DNA from: Orbilia blumenaviensis
Lineage: Eukaryota > Ascomycota > Orbiliomycetes > Orbiliales > Orbiliaceae
NCBI GenBank assembly: GCA_036872755.1
Contig: JAVHNS010000015.1
Span: 372,001 to 436,000, forward strand
Direction: 5' to 3'
Length of the DNA: 64,000 nucleotides
The position numbers and the translations under genes are program-made. Below, piece after piece: positions 46,242 through 60,348 of this stretch (its first letter is position 1; the number at the start of each line of letters is the position of its first letter). The notes beneath the pieces are model-generated. The model saw only the letters and a list, made by a program, of their open reading frames with translations, was not told the DNA's origin and did no database searches.

Positions 46242-47460
46242 GGCTGCTAGCTGATGGCTCCCGCGTGGTTATCGGCGTGTGTGTGGATGAAACGTGGAAA
46301 TGGATGGATGAAGATGCGACTTGGTTACGCGATAATGGCCTGCGAAGGATTCCCTGTAAGGTTCCAGCCTTGGCGTTTGCGGTTAACAACGCATAAAATA
46401 CCACACATTGACCTCGTGGCTGTACCTGCTGTTTCGGGGAGGGAGAACAGTTTCCGTCCGAAAAGCAGGTGGGTTTCCGGTGCAACTTTCTTAGGTAATT
46501 GCTTCAGCTTCTCTAATTTTACTATCTCCTGTGAATGGTGACAAAGTGGCGAGCGAGCTTTCTCTTTACTTTTTTCTTTTCATATCCTCAAGATCTTTCT
46601 CAAGTCAATTATATTCCATGGCTCGGAATGTTAGAAATCCGATGGTCGGCGCAGTCCTGAGTCGCCCGGACTGTTTGACGCTCCGTGGAGGCCGGTTCCC
46701 TAGACAGGTCCAAATGCTAAAACTACAGTACTCTATCTTGGTGTATTGCAATATTGGCAGCATATCGAGTCTACAAACTACGAATTCGGGGAGACTTCAA
46801 AAAAGCTTTTTTGCCCTTGAAACACAAAATTAGATTTTATACGCTATCTTAAATCCAAATTCGGCTTCATTCAAGGCTAGCCTTATAACTAGCTATCTCA
46901 ATCTCACTCAATCTGTGTGTAACAAGCATTTAATCTTGGTTCTGGAGGAGCGCCCTCCCTTCTAAACTACCATGTCAATGAGCTCCTCGCAGACGTCGTG
47001 TCCTTACGCGTCGTGTCACAAATCTCCTAGTAAAACAGTAAACAAGACCGCCAAAAAATGGGGTATTCTTAGTTGTCACATTTCTTAAACTATGATCATG
47101 GTCTTGATGTTTATTATATTGCGTATTGCATTGGAATTGTCATTGATATCGTGCTAAAAACTACTAAAGAAAGAAAGACAAAAGGATATATGCCATCAAC
47201 TATCCCGGTATCTCAGAGTATTTACAAAAACGCCCCCAACCATGCCAAATCCCGTAAACTTGAACCCAAAGCTATACTTACTACTTACTAATTTGCATGC
47301 ATGGTCCGCAGCGTGATAAAAAAAATATATAAAAAAGAGAAAAAAGTGGAAGGGAGAAAAAGGTAGCGAGAAGTGAATGACGTTGTCTCGTCAGGTACTA
47401 CTGCTCCTACTACTAGTTAGTCCCAGATCCTACCAACCCATCCAGTGAGCGGGAGAGAAT
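46242..47460. other. Spacer holding MED5 promoter and GDH 3' UTR
   Basis: Between two tandem minus-strand genes. Short ORFs only. An A/T-rich stretch at 47.3 kb is probably the GDH 3' UTR. No TATA box stands out for MED5. Confidence 0.45.
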
Positions 47461-49032
<1,572 letters not shown>

Positions 49033-49197
49033 CTTGACTAAGTTAATTGGTTGGATTGTTTATATAAAAAGTCGGTAAAGGTGGATGTTTAAGAGGATAT
49101 TTCCTTCAAGAAGCTATATCAATTGCACAGGAGAGTTCGAGGATGTGATGCACGGTCTCTAGAAGGAGAACCTTCAAGTTGGAGTCCTGAAGCTCGC

Positions 49198-49206
49198 CTT
49201 TATATA
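49198..49206 (-). promoter_or_regulatory. TATA box for the GDH gene
   Basis: TATATAAAG on the minus strand, 166 bases before the GDH start codon. A second TATATAAA-like string lies only ~25-35 bases before the ATG and is probably transcribed leader. Confidence 0.5.
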
Positions 49207-52055
49207 ACAATCATCCGGCCACATTTGACAGATGGTTAGTTGTATTTTGGCTCCATTAGAGCGAGCGTATTCGGCGTTTCAAAAACCTGAAGAAGCAAAA
49301 TTATGGTCTCACTTGCCACGAGCGACACGCTGAATTACCAAGTCAGTGCTAACTAGAGAATCTCATTACGCTCCTTGAATACAGGTGTGTACTATTCCCG
49401 CGGGGTTTCCGTGTTTGGTTGCGCATGCGAGCGATAAAAAGCTTGTGGTGGAGGGGTCTGCAGCATGCAGCAACCATAAAGGAAAGGGTGCCACCCCACG
49501 CATTGGTCCGTCCGGGATTGTAAACCTTGCCGAAGAATGGATCGGAAACCAATTAGATGCTAAACCATGGGCGAAAATCCCGATGGCATTCGCCTCAAAC
49601 GCTAGAGTTTCTTGATATTTTGCCTGAAGGGCCTACGGTCTCGACTGTTGCAAGTTGATAGCCAGATGCGAAATTTTTTGCCCGGCGCAGCGGATGTGCA
49701 GAATGCATCATGCATGCTGTGTTGAAATTTTCTGCTTGAAAATGATAATATATTGCATCGATAATGAGAAGCTCATCTCCAGCCCCAAATGACGAAAAGT
49801 CAAAAAAAGGCCTTAGGATTCTCTCCAATGAGGGCGCCGTTTCATGCAGACGACACGACACGAGGTGAGGCTTGTCATCTCAAGTACGTGCCGCTGTCGC
49901 CGAATAGTCGAATTTTTCCTAAATGGCTTGCGTTAGCTCCATCCTTATCAGACAGATTTATCGTCCGTCGAAGGTTTTCTGGTTGCATTTGGTATCCGCG
50001 CATGGGTTCCCTTTCGAGTGCAGATTAACTTCCCTGTCGGACAAATAATAGTCCAGGGAAATCCTGCAACCTGTACAGAACACAGCAGGGGGAGCCCCCA
50101 TTTCTGTGTACGGAGTACAGCAGCGGTGCGCATCATTCTTGGGTCAAGCTGGAGAAGCTGTCTTGTAGCCTTACTGTAAAGCACCTTAGCTTCAGGCCAT
50201 TGTGGCTAGCTAATACAGCTGGCGGGTAGTAAGTCGTTCCCGATTCATCATACCGCTCAGGCAGCTCAAGCAGCTTGACCTCCGAAAGTCAAGGCTCATG
50301 TTGCCCAGCCGATATCGCATGGAAATCGGAACCGTGTCGTCCTAGGCCTAGGCGAGGACGCCGTTCGAACCCGATAATTTTCCCGGAGAGGCATTCGATA
50401 GGTCGGGTTCACATCCCAAATGGGCAGGGCCGGGATGGCCACACAGCGTATGCACTAAAAGCGGTAGGATCCCTCGTGCGATTTCACCCGGCACCAACTG
50501 ATACGGAGTTTGGCTCACGTTAAAGGTTCACATAAAACCTACGTAAAATATTGAAGGGGTGGTAGCGTGAGCTCTATGTTAGCCTCTCGTAATACGCCGA
50601 CAAACACCAGTACCCTAATTGCTATTAGGCAGCGCCTCGGTGTTCCCCGCCAATGGGAGCTCGGATTGATAGATCTGATTAGATCTGAACGCTATAACGG
50701 CGAATTGGCTGAGCTTCTTTCGTAATCCGGGGCAATGAAGATGGGGAAGCTTTTGGGCCTGCGTTGCGATCTCGCAGTGGCATCGGGTGAAGTCGGGATG
50801 CATCGGTTGGAGATGTATGCGAGCTCCCAACGCATAATAACGGCTGGTGCTGCAGCGTCCGGCGTGGAGGTCCAACGCGCATGAAGACATCGACGGCATG
50901 AATAATTCGATTTTGAGAGAAATATCCAACTATCAAGAATAGCCTGATTCGAAATAGTTGGTTTGGGGTAGACTCTCGTTTCGAATTCGCCGCACGCCAT
51001 GACACACCGAAATGCTTAATTCATGTACATGCCTGGGTTATATTTAGTTGTGTAACCATGTTAAATGTGCAGCGTCATTGCATAGCGGACGCAGGGTCCC
51101 GCTCGCTAGATATCGCCTCTATCACTTCGCAGCGTTCTTGCATTTTAATGTGATAGATAGATAGGGGCAATGCCGAAATCACGATTTCGAAGGTCTGCTA
51201 TTGGTGCGCACTGGCCATAAGGATACCTCAGAAGTGATATTCTTAAACTATTCGAGTGCATGTAATCTTGTAAATTCGAGTCTTTCATTCTAATTTCCCA
51301 GCCATAGCTAGCCCCTCAAGTTTTAGATTTTGAGGGGCCAGAATGAACATCTTATATCACATCGTGGCTTCAAAACGGGTAAATTTCGGATAGACTGCGC
51401 CGCAGCCACAAGTCCATGGCCGGTATATCCCCTTTGAGCACCAAGATTTCTTGATTGGTTAGTCTTAGTGGCGATCGCCATGGATTGCGCGAGGTTTTCG
51501 GGATCGAAGCTAGTACTTCGAGCCCAAGTTGCCGCACCGTTTTATGCGTTTTCACGGTAATTACACGATTGTAACGTTGTTTTTTCCACTTACTTAAATG
51601 AGAAGAAGTGGCAATCTTTAATTTTGCCATTCAATTTACTATGGGAATTGGAAATCAGATCTATAGATCTTGGGACAGGATTGAATTCGAATGATACATC
51701 TCAGCTAGCTGACATTTGGTACGATCGCTAAATTACAAATGATATATATCGGTATATCCGCTAAAACAGGCTGGCAAAAAACGAAGGAATAGAAATATAA
51801 AGTACCAGAAAGAATAAGGGGAAGGGGCAAATAGGGGAAGATCTTCGAGAAGAATAGGAAAAGAATAAGCTTCGCACTCGGGCCACATGGTGGTGGGCCT
51901 ACCCGCCATTGTGGACACAAAATGTTGTATTTTTGAGAGGCCAACACATGTATTCACCTGAGCGCAAATGAGCCGGTTGATTTCGGCACAACCTCTGAAA
52001 TGGGGTTTATGACAATCGAGAGCATAGGTTCTTGCAACTATGTCGAAGGCGTGCC
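49207..52055. other. Spacer upstream of GDH
   Basis: No recognisable gene. ORFs reach ~108 codons and overlap one another on both strands. GC is moderate and simple repeats are few. The part nearest GDH presumably carries its nitrogen control region, but I cannot identify specific sites. Confidence 0.45.
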
Positions 52056-52723
52056 TCATTTCTGCCGGTCAGTGTTGGGGAACATCCAGTCTTCGAGAGC
52101 GAGCCTAATTCAAAAAAAAAAAAAGTTAAACTTAAATCCGAGCCTCTGTCACCCCTATATATCGCGCTATCGCCGGGTACTCACCAATCGCTCCAAGAGG
52201 CCTCAGCTGCACGGACTTCAGCGTCTCCAACGTTATCTAATGGTCGCAAAAAGGGAATAGCCTCGTCCGAGACTTGGTCGTATTCTTTCTTGACATTTGA
52301 CCACCCACCGCTCTTTGCGGCAAACAAAAAGTTCCTCCTCTCGCTCTCGTGCATTGGGCCGATACCCAACGCCCAGTCGTCGCCAAACCATCCGTGTAAA
52401 ATTCCGGGTTTATCAAACCCCGTCGCGACGAGTCTTCGAATGTATGGAATTAAGGAAACCCAGACCTGGTTTCTGGTCCTCGAGGAACCTGATGTACCCG
52501 GTGAAGCGGGCGGCATGTTAACATACTCGTTCGCTGGCTCAGCCTGCTGATACGGCAATCGAATGTTGAGAAATGCGGCAAGGGCTTGGCATGGATAAGA
52601 GTGTTGGGCGGTGTTTAGAAAATATTTTAGGCATGATTGGTAGTGGGGATACCAGGCAATTATATCGAACCGCGGTCTATCGGCGTGATTTGAGGTAGGG
52701 TTTGCAGGGTTCTGGTATGACAT
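52056..52723 (-). CDS. Fungal protein of unknown function (WLALEDWM C-terminus), two exons
   Basis: Exon 1 is 52723-52185 and exon 2 is 52104-52056. The 80-bp phase-2 intron has donor GTGAGT, a T13 tract and acceptor ATTAG. The product is 195 aa. Without splicing the frame stops at the donor; splicing yields SWSDWLALEDWM and a natural stop, which supports the model. Landmarks are IIAWYPHYQSCLKYFLN, LAAFLNIRLPYQ, VSLIPYIRRLVATGFDKPGIL, GWFGDDWALGIGPMHESERRN and LFAAKSGGWSNVKKEYD. These look like blocks of a conserved fungal family that I recognise only as uncharacterised. There is no signal peptide or membrane segment. Charged and aromatic-rich, so probably a soluble helical protein. Function not assigned. 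Confidence 0.75.
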
Positions 52724-53609
52724 TTCGACGGACTGCAGAATATCCTAAATCGCTATAATGGCTACTCCAGAGCAAAGGAAGCTACGAAATTAGTTTAGTT
52801 CGAGTGGCGAAATATTGCTAGTGAGCGCCCTCCCACTAGATCAGCTGTTCCGTACCTCTTGCTTTATTTACGTAAAAAACGGACTTAAAGCTCCCAAATT
52901 TGCGAAGCTAGCTTCAATTGTGACGAGTCGCGCGAACCGGATTTTCTTAGGGTTTCTTTTCTATATTCCCGAGACACGATTAGAAAAGCTCACTTAGAAT
53001 ATGGAACGGAACTTCAGCTCGGAAATTCAAAAAAAAAAACGCGTACCACCCTATTATTGGTTTTATGACACTGCCTTTCTGGCTGTGGAAAAACTTTCTG
53101 TGTAACAGGGCGCGGTTGGTCTCAGTGCAGGCGGGCCTACGTATACGTAGCAATCTCAGCCAACGATTTCTTTTCCTGGGTATGCACCGTTAGCATACTG
53201 GTTCGGAGCGAGCGCAGTGAGCTTATATTATGGCATTGAAATCGTCTCGACGAGGATAGTATTGCTCCTGGACAACGCAACGCGGGGTGCACCAACCGTT
53301 AACCTTTGAATAAGGTCAGCCTTATGGTGGTTATCACGAGGACAATTTTTTGGATGCGTGAGCGTTATGTTCAAACGCAGGTGTTTTGTGTCTTAGGCCG
53401 CAGGCCGCAGGAGTTGAGCGGGAATGATTCAAACAAAAATTCTCCGGTACCTACCTTGAACGCCAGAGAAAAGTACACCGTCTCGAAAAAATAGAGAGAT
53501 ATTGGATGAATAGAGTACTCGAGTGAAAAAGTGAGTCAGTGTGAGGCAATGAAACAGACAGGAACAATGAACTGACGTTCGTGGGGTAATATATAGATCT
53601 AGATTCTAG
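52724..53609. other. Promoter-side spacer of the unknown-function gene
   Basis: Nothing recognised beyond short ORFs and an A10 run near 53.03 kb. Confidence 0.45.
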
Positions 53610-54446
53610 ATGCAAGATGCCGCTTTCTCTTCGGACTTTGAGGCAGGGGTTGGGAAACAAGAATGCCGGTTAGCTTTGCAAAATTCTCACACTATTCACG
53701 GTCTGCAGTATATATTTTTGTTTTTTTCTTTCTTTGCACCGGCTTGGAACGTCTCTAACTGGATTCCCAGTATTACGGGACAGATATGCAGATGCAGGGT
53801 GAACCTTTGGGGTGGATTAGCAGGAGGGCTGCAGTACCTTCGACAATGCTGGTCCGTTTTTGCAAAGGTCGCAGCTGCGTGGAGGCCTAAAGCCCGGGTT
53901 GGATGGTGGTGCCCACAACAGATACATGTCGGTCGACTGAGACGTTCAAGATCTTTGTGGGGCCACAAGGACATGGCAAGTGCTGGAACCGCATCCCATT
54001 CGTACTGGTTGTATCAAGACACTATTTCGGCTATCAAACTGCTAGCGTCCTCCAATTGCTTGTCCACACCAACGACTCGTGGCTTGCAAATAACTATCCA
54101 GCTGTGTCCACGGTTGATTATTTCCGACAACCTCGCTATAAGAAACTTAAAATCGTTAGTCGACATGGGCTCTAGTTGCTCGTCCCGGCTCAGGGGAGGG
54201 CGGCAGGTGCCTTCAACGATGATGGAATATTCTTTTCTTGTCTTTTCTTTTGTCGTTTACTTTGTCTCTTACACGATCGCAATATCACCTGAGCTGGGGG
54301 GGTTGGCTTGGTCCCGTACCTCGCTTCCCGCGTGCTGGGAAGCTGCAATTTCCTCCCTTGGAGATCCAGATCGTGGACACCCAATCGATAGGTTTAAATC
54401 TCCAATTAATCGGAACCAAAGGGTGGAGACCCATGTTCAATTCTAG
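53610..54446 (+). CDS. Unexplained 278-codon ORF, orphan candidate
   Basis: Open for 278 codons from the ATG at 53610, longer than chance easily gives in a spacer. It has two hydrophobic stretches (IFLFFSFFAPAW near residue 35 and YSFLVFSFVVYFVSYTIAI near residue 210). Composition is otherwise Ser/Arg/Trp-rich without domain-like pattern. The start lies just after a leader without clear TATA. Part of the opposite strand is also open. No family recognised. It may be an orphan membrane protein or a chance frame. Confidence 0.15.
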   Translation: MQDAAFSSDFEAGVGKQECRLALQNSHTIHGLQYIFLFFSFFAPAWNVSNWIPSITGQICRCRVNLWGGLAGGLQYLRQCWSVFAKVAAAWRPKARVGWWCPQQIHVGRLRRSRSLWGHKDMASAGTASHSYWLYQDTISAIKLLASSNCLSTPTTRGLQITIQLCPRLIISDNLAIRNLKSLVDMGSSCSSRLRGGRQVPSTMMEYSFLVFSFVVYFVSYTIAISPELGGLAWSRTSLPACWEAAISSLGDPDRGHPIDRFKSPINRNQRVETHVQF

Positions 54447-57400
54447 AGGGTGTGGCTTACAGAGTTTGCGTATTTTCTGCTCCGCTAGCTCGAAGGTAGC
54501 CGAAAAATGCACGATTCGATCCATGCGAGACTAATGCCGTAGAATTCGTGATTGCTATTTTTTTCCCACACCAGGATGTTTTCTTTTTAGTAGATCTCGC
54601 AGGAGTCCACCGATTTTCACCATGTGAATGGTATCTGCCGTTCGTTGTTCGATTTTCGGCGAAAGTCAGGACGGAAGATAGGTTCCAAATCGAGGAAGGT
54701 TCTGCCAATGTTCCTAACCTCAAAACAGAAGGGGAACTGTAGCCAAACCTATAGCTGGTAACGTTATTGCATGAGGGGGATGAGGTCAAGAGTGCACTAG
54801 AAACAACTTCAGCTCCTCTTCAGTGCACTTACTTCGAGTAAAGTTGCTGTCGTCATTGTAACCTGAGACCAACCGGACATGTACCCCTAGCAGTACGGTC
54901 GTTCGTTATGGTTAATCCTGGGCATTCGCCACTCCTAATCAGGGGGATAGACTTTTGAAGGGGCTGAGCCAGCTGAGAGGTTGAGGCTTAACCCAGATTC
55001 GCGAAAGATCCACCCTTCGATCGGTATCAATCTAGCCCTGTCATTCGTCCGCCTCTGGCAGCTGCATGTGCTGCACATGTACCTGTTTGTCCAAGGAATG
55101 AAGAATCGGGCAATGTTGGCGACACTTGGACTTTTCTTATTCATGGAAGTATAACCGAATGGCGCAGGAGGAGACCGCCGGCGGGAAGCACTTCAGACCA
55201 AAGGAAATCTTTTCCGTACCATGGCGTCGATTGGAGGCTTGCTGATAAATACCCCCCCTCGGCGTGATTAAGATCAGCATATGTGCCTAACCCCCCAGCT
55301 GAACCTGGCCTGACCCTGGCCCTGGGTTTAGATGGAACTAAGCTGTCAGTGCTGGGAGAGTTTTCCATGATGTTTTTGCCTCCTGCCGCAGACTGAAACT
55401 TTTGGTTACGAATGCAATGAACGAGAATGAAACGTCGAAATTTGACCCATCATGATGCATGGTGTGGGAAAACTACGGGCAACGCAAAATCTAGTGCGCG
55501 CGGTGGAGCCCGCTAACGCTGCACATCCTTTCAGCAGGCACCGGTGCACCTATCGCCGCTGCCCCCCAAATTAAAACCGTGACCTCACAAACGTTTCCGA
55601 CATGTAGTAAACGGCCTAATACCATCGGAACTCGCTTACTCGGCAGGGATAAAGATTGATGTTCTAGCGCTGAAAATTTGCGACATCCTGTGTCAGTTTG
55701 TCAGTTTATGATAGTATCCCTGGACCATGTGGACCGGACGGAACCCTCCCTAGACCTAGATTGGTTTACTCCGGCCGTAGATGATCTATTGCGCCGATTC
55801 TATATGTTTGCGTGATGTCTTGGGTCCAGCCAGGGCGTTGATATTGATCAATTGACCAAACTTATTGACGCCCCTGAAAAAAAAAAAAAAAAAAAAAAAA
55901 AACATCAACAAAGCAGAGTCCTGTCATGAGGTCGCCGTCCGGTCGATATCGTATAGTAGATGTATGTTATAAGCAGCGGCCCAGGGGCTTGGGTAGCCTG
56001 ATATCGTGGCAGCCAATAGGTCAAAGCAAAGCTATGAATCCGTCGCTGCAGGACGGCCACAAAAAAGTAACCATGCATTATAGTGATGCTATAGAACACG
56101 AGGAACCCTTTCCAAATCCACTATTTGGTAACCGAAAAGGAGACTTGCATACGAGTTCCGCGGCCTCTGATTGCGTCGGATGCAAGTTCAAGATTACCGA
56201 TCTATTCCGCAGATCTTGATCTCGTGTCTGAGTAAGCCATTGACTCCATACGTCCCTTATCGTGGGACTATAGTGGGAGATTTTGGGTTAAGCTCGCGGA
56301 CATAGCCCTGATAAATTTCCGACATTCTTGCGCCTTCTCCCGCTCCAATTGGATACCGTTCGAGATCGGAATGGTTAAAGTCCAGATCGAGATTTTGCAC
56401 CGAAGCCTCTCAGCCAACCATTCCCAATGGCCTGGTAAGTTTTTTTCCGTAAGAGCCCCATATCTTGAGAAAGAGTTACGGCCTAGGGAGACCACGCGTG
56501 GTACAAGGTTCTCCGACCCACTTGGTTCGTCTCTTTGGTCTGAACCGTATTCCCTTAATCAACAATATTAAAGGCTAACATGCTTTCGACCTTGCAGGAT
56601 GCCCTTTCGAATAGACCCTCGCTTCCTAATCTATTACTACCGGCGCTAAACTATCGATCCTTGGTGGTCTATGCCGTCCAGCTGCCATTTAAATGGATTA
56701 CAGCGATTCTATTGGCCAGGGAGCCTTGATTGTATGATAGAATTCAATATTAATATTTCCTTCGCCAGCCTAGTTATATTCCGGGGGCAATAAGTATATG
56801 GTGATAGTTACAGCTTCAACCGGCAGGACGCATGTCGCTATCACAGCATGCCTATTCGCTTGAAAATCCTAGAAATGGATAAGTTCAAAAATACAGTCGT
56901 TCTTATATTGAAAATTCCAGTTATCTGCATGATACTAAGGCGTATTATGGAAAACTTTAGTCTTTGCATACGCAGGAATCCATATCTTGCATGGTCCTTG
57001 AATGGACAAATATGCCTCAACCGGTACAAATATGCGGTTCATTGGTTAGTAAAGGTGTACCGTTACTGGTTCGTTATGCAGCTGCAGGCTTTAGGGAGGT
57101 ACCTAAAGGTCTCACAATCCCAGCTTCTCTGCAAGAAATTAGTATCTAAAGTTTGAATTCGCGCATGTTTCGTCGGAAGTTCAGTTGAATTTACTTAGAG
57201 TTTCACTAGATGCCGCAAGTACACATCAATTATGGCGCTCATCCGGCCGCTGTTATTCCGATTTATTGCTGTCTCTCCCGTAAGGTGAGTCAAAAAGGGT
57301 GGTGTGCCTCCCAATGATAGCATCTTCGTTATTTGTCCAGTCGATCGACGCATGTCTCGCTTTTCAGCTTTCCCCTTTACGTTCCCATTCCTGCCGCCCC

Positions 57401-59000
57401 GGCCGCGCCTCTATTTGTTTCTTTCAACAAGTATGGTACGCTAGTCCCTCGAGCCGTCCCTTCTCCAACGGTGAATGCACTGCCCTTGCCTCTCATGATA
57501 TCATGGAAACCTCCCCTCAACGATCAGCTGGATGGTGCATGCTACTTTCTGCGCGGGAGGCCTGTCTTGGAATGTTGAGGCCGCATTTTGCATTTTGCAG
57601 ATTTGAGCCTTTTGCCACTGGTCGCAAGCTCGGATTAGATCCCGCATATACAGGGGTGCGAGCGGGAGCACTTGCAGTTACGAGTAGTCATTGAAACATC
57701 TCGCCATTGCTCGAGAAATAAGACCTTAAAGGAGGGTTGAGAGCTCATGTAAATAATGTTGAGAGATCTTCAAACAAATAAACTTCGGCTGAACAAGTCG
57801 AATACAGGCAAGGGATTAGTGGAGTATTGCTCTTTTGTCCAGATCTAGATCACTCCATGGCTTCTGAGATTTGAATCCAGCTGACATGACTCGACACGGG
57901 CCGACGACCTAAGCCGGAACTTACGGATTAAAGGAGCTTCAGAAACATCATATAGCTGGTTCGGACATTGTATTTTGTTAACTGCATACCGAATAAAAGG
58001 ACTTAAGGTTCTAGGCTCTACCGGGGCTATTGGGGAGGTATTTGTTGCAGTGACATCCTACAAGATTAGTATGTCGAAGGATTGGGAACTAGTTGGCTCG
58101 CGAGCTGAAACCGGTTCCGGTGTGGTCTCATAAACCAGCTCCACGAGGCGGGCTAGCTAAGTGGATCCATGGGTCAATTGTTGGATCTCTGACCTAGTTA
58201 AGGTCTCGTCCACCTTACAAAATGCGGCCGGCACAGAAAGGTCATCCTTGCCTGGCCCACACACTCGTGGGATTTATCCGGGCTGAAAGGTTTCTATAAT
58301 CCGAATCAAATTATTAGCTAATATTGAGAATATGCACATTTAGAAGAGTGGTCTTGGCCTTGTGTGTTGTTGTTGTATCTCTGCGGGCCTAAAGAAAGTC
58401 GACAGCTAGATGGGATTCTATCGGCTGATACTTACCATAATTTTTTCTGTGAGTTAAAGTGAACAGGCTCTTGCTAAAGAAATATCTAACTTGTTTCTCT
58501 TGTTGACTGCAGGCATTTGCTATTTTCTTTCTAATTAGTTGAACGGGCAAACGCTGTTCGAAAATGCACTATCCGAATTCCAGAACTCATCGACTATACG
58601 CCATACTTCAGGTATTTATGCCTTACGACAATGGCTAAACCAGGTATCATAGTGTATTGCCGTGCAGGTACGAGCGGATTTGTACGCATACATGGGCTTA
58701 TCTCTTTTATAATTTAGGTACTCTAATATATCAGTCATATATACGTATATATACGTACATACAAATGTCTAAATCTCGCCTTTAAAGTTCAAACGCAGAT
58801 GCTTTCAGTTTTGGGTGGTTGAAGTAATTATAGCCTCGATATATGTGATACGTTGGGGTATCTCGTTGGGTAACTGTTAACTGCCTGCGTAAAGCGGTTT
58901 ATATAGACTTCGTGTTACGTTACACGATCAATCAAAGTTAAAACTCAAACTCCCAAAATATAGTCCAGGATGCGATACTGCTAAAATCCAGAAATCTACC
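54447..59000. other. 4.5-kb spacer without recognisable gene
   Basis: Short overlapping ORFs (up to ~131 codons) on both strands, none matching a family. One A26 run at 55877. No terminal repeats, transposase, tRNA or rRNA recognised. Confidence 0.45.
55877..55902 (+). repeat. A26 homopolymer
   Basis: Twenty-six consecutive A in a gene-free stretch. No upstream coding remnant was found to suggest it is the tail of a retroposed transcript. Confidence 0.8.
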
Positions 59001-59754
59001 TTAGAACTCGACCCGCCAACTAACTACGCAGAAAGCAACCATCACAAATACCAAACTTCCAAACACCATCTCCCATCCCCTACCCCCATAAAGTCGATAC
59101 CTCTGCTCGAGGCATTCAGAATGCGCTGTGCAGCCCCATTCACGGCCTTTTCCTAGCACCCTACCAATGGCCTCTCTAAACTGCCAATTTACTAGCGCCC
59201 GAACTACATACACCAAAACCCCAGTTATTACCAAAACGGTCAGGGTAATCTTGATAGGATAGCCTGTATCTGGCCCTTCAGCGATATATATTGCAAAAAG
59301 AGTACCCGAAAAGACAAATAGTGTCCCAAAAATAATAGTTGCTGCAGCGCCGGCGTGGACCAGACGGCGGTGACGACGGTAGGTAGGGTCAACTAATGCA
59401 ATGGGCCGAGGGTCAGGAACTGTCAGGTTATATGGAGAATTCATGATAGGGGTAAAACATACAATGCAACATCCTCTCTTCTTCTGAATACCCAAAGGTG
59501 TAGTCATTTTCGGATTGCCTAATTTCTGGTCTGGTATACAAGCCCTTCAGTTGCACCGGCGGGTCTGGGCAGTAGGGTGGTAATATCCCTGTCACGCTCC
59601 CATTACCGTATTCCCCGCCGGCATCTGTAGTGAAGAGATCTTCATAGTGCTTAGGTAGTCTATACTGCTTCGCAAATATGTCCGTAGAGTCTCTTCTGGG
59701 GTCGTAGAGCTCGCGGATCCGTTTCAGCTCCTCTTCCATGGTCATGACCGACAT
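59001..59754 (-). CDS. Putative multi-spanning membrane protein, two exons
   Basis: Exon 1 is 59754-59463 and exon 2 is 59419-59001; the phase-1 intron is only 43 bp, with donor GTATGT and acceptor CTGACAG. The product is 236 aa. The start has context ACAATG. Residues 1-97 are acidic and soluble (MEEELKRIRELYDPRRD at the start, a Pro/Gly-rich stretch in the middle). After the junction, a basic YRRHRRLVHAG loop precedes two hydrophobic helices, AAATIIFGTLFVFSGTLFAI and ITLTVLVITGVLVYVV. A Cys-containing loop and a last helix, MVFGSLVFVMVAFCVVSW, follow. That gives three predicted membrane passes with a charged N-terminus. No family recognised. The very short intron is the weakest point; a longer intron using another donor is possible. 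Confidence 0.5.
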
Positions 59755-59940
59755 TGTAAAACGATATTGATTTGCTTTCTTTTATATAGGACTTTTTACT
59801 TTATTTCTGGAACGTCGTAAAGATAACAGTATCGATGTGCTCGTGAGATCTTCGATTGATTTGTGGCTACTATAGTCTGTTTTAGGGGGGGTTTGAATGA
59901 AGGGTATCTCTTGTGTAGTTTTGTGCATCCGTAAGATCCT

Positions 59941-60348
59941 TTATTCATTGCAAAGACTGCGGGTTGATGAACATTCGCACAGAGCATGTATATCATACGT
60001 GAATTTCTTACCGTCTGTAGAGTGAGATATTATTTTGCTGTCAAAGAACTCTTGAATTTGTGTTTTCCGAACGGATTTTATCCCCTTTTTGAGCTTTCGA
60101 TCCATATATGAAGCTAGGAAAACTTTCTCAAAAATGCGTTGTGGCAGCGGGTTTTCCAACAGCTCCTTTCCTGAATCTCCATGATTTTCAACCTCAAGCC
60201 GATATCTACAGGTTCTATGGGGCTCATATGGAAATATAGAGCCGGTTTTTACGTTGGCTATTTCGGATGCCTGTCGCTCGAAGCGATGTTGATTTGAAGT
60301 CAAGTTTGAGCCTGGTATCAACGCCGCCACACGCGACGCCGACGTCAA
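59941..60348 (-). other. Open frame without early ATG, possible exon or gene remnant
   Basis: About 135 codons are open on the minus strand with no ATG near the beginning; the first in-frame Met lies about half-way. The peptide contains a Lys-rich helix (YMDRKLKKGIKSVRKTQ) but no known domain. A TATAAAAC string sits 45-55 bases upstream (60394-60401), and a GTAAGA donor-like site lies at ~60011. It could be an internal exon, a decayed gene or chance. Confidence 0.2.

Noticed and set aside
46090..46485. 131-codon minus-strand ORF overlapping MED5 exon 1
   Set aside because: Different frame from MED5 exon 1; its sequence is only the shifted translation of that exon and the 5' region.
50370..50420. 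B-box-like GGGTTCACATCCC and a nearby CGTTCGAACCCG
   Set aside because: Only three base pairs in the would-be T stem and no matching acceptor stem.
55877..55902. Poly(A) tail of a retroposed gene
   Set aside because: No coding or structured-RNA remnant was recognised on its 5' side and no target-site duplication was found.
56848..57156. 102-codon hydrophobic/basic ORF
   Set aside because: Length is within chance, no family resemblance, and an equally long ORF lies in another frame of the same stretch.
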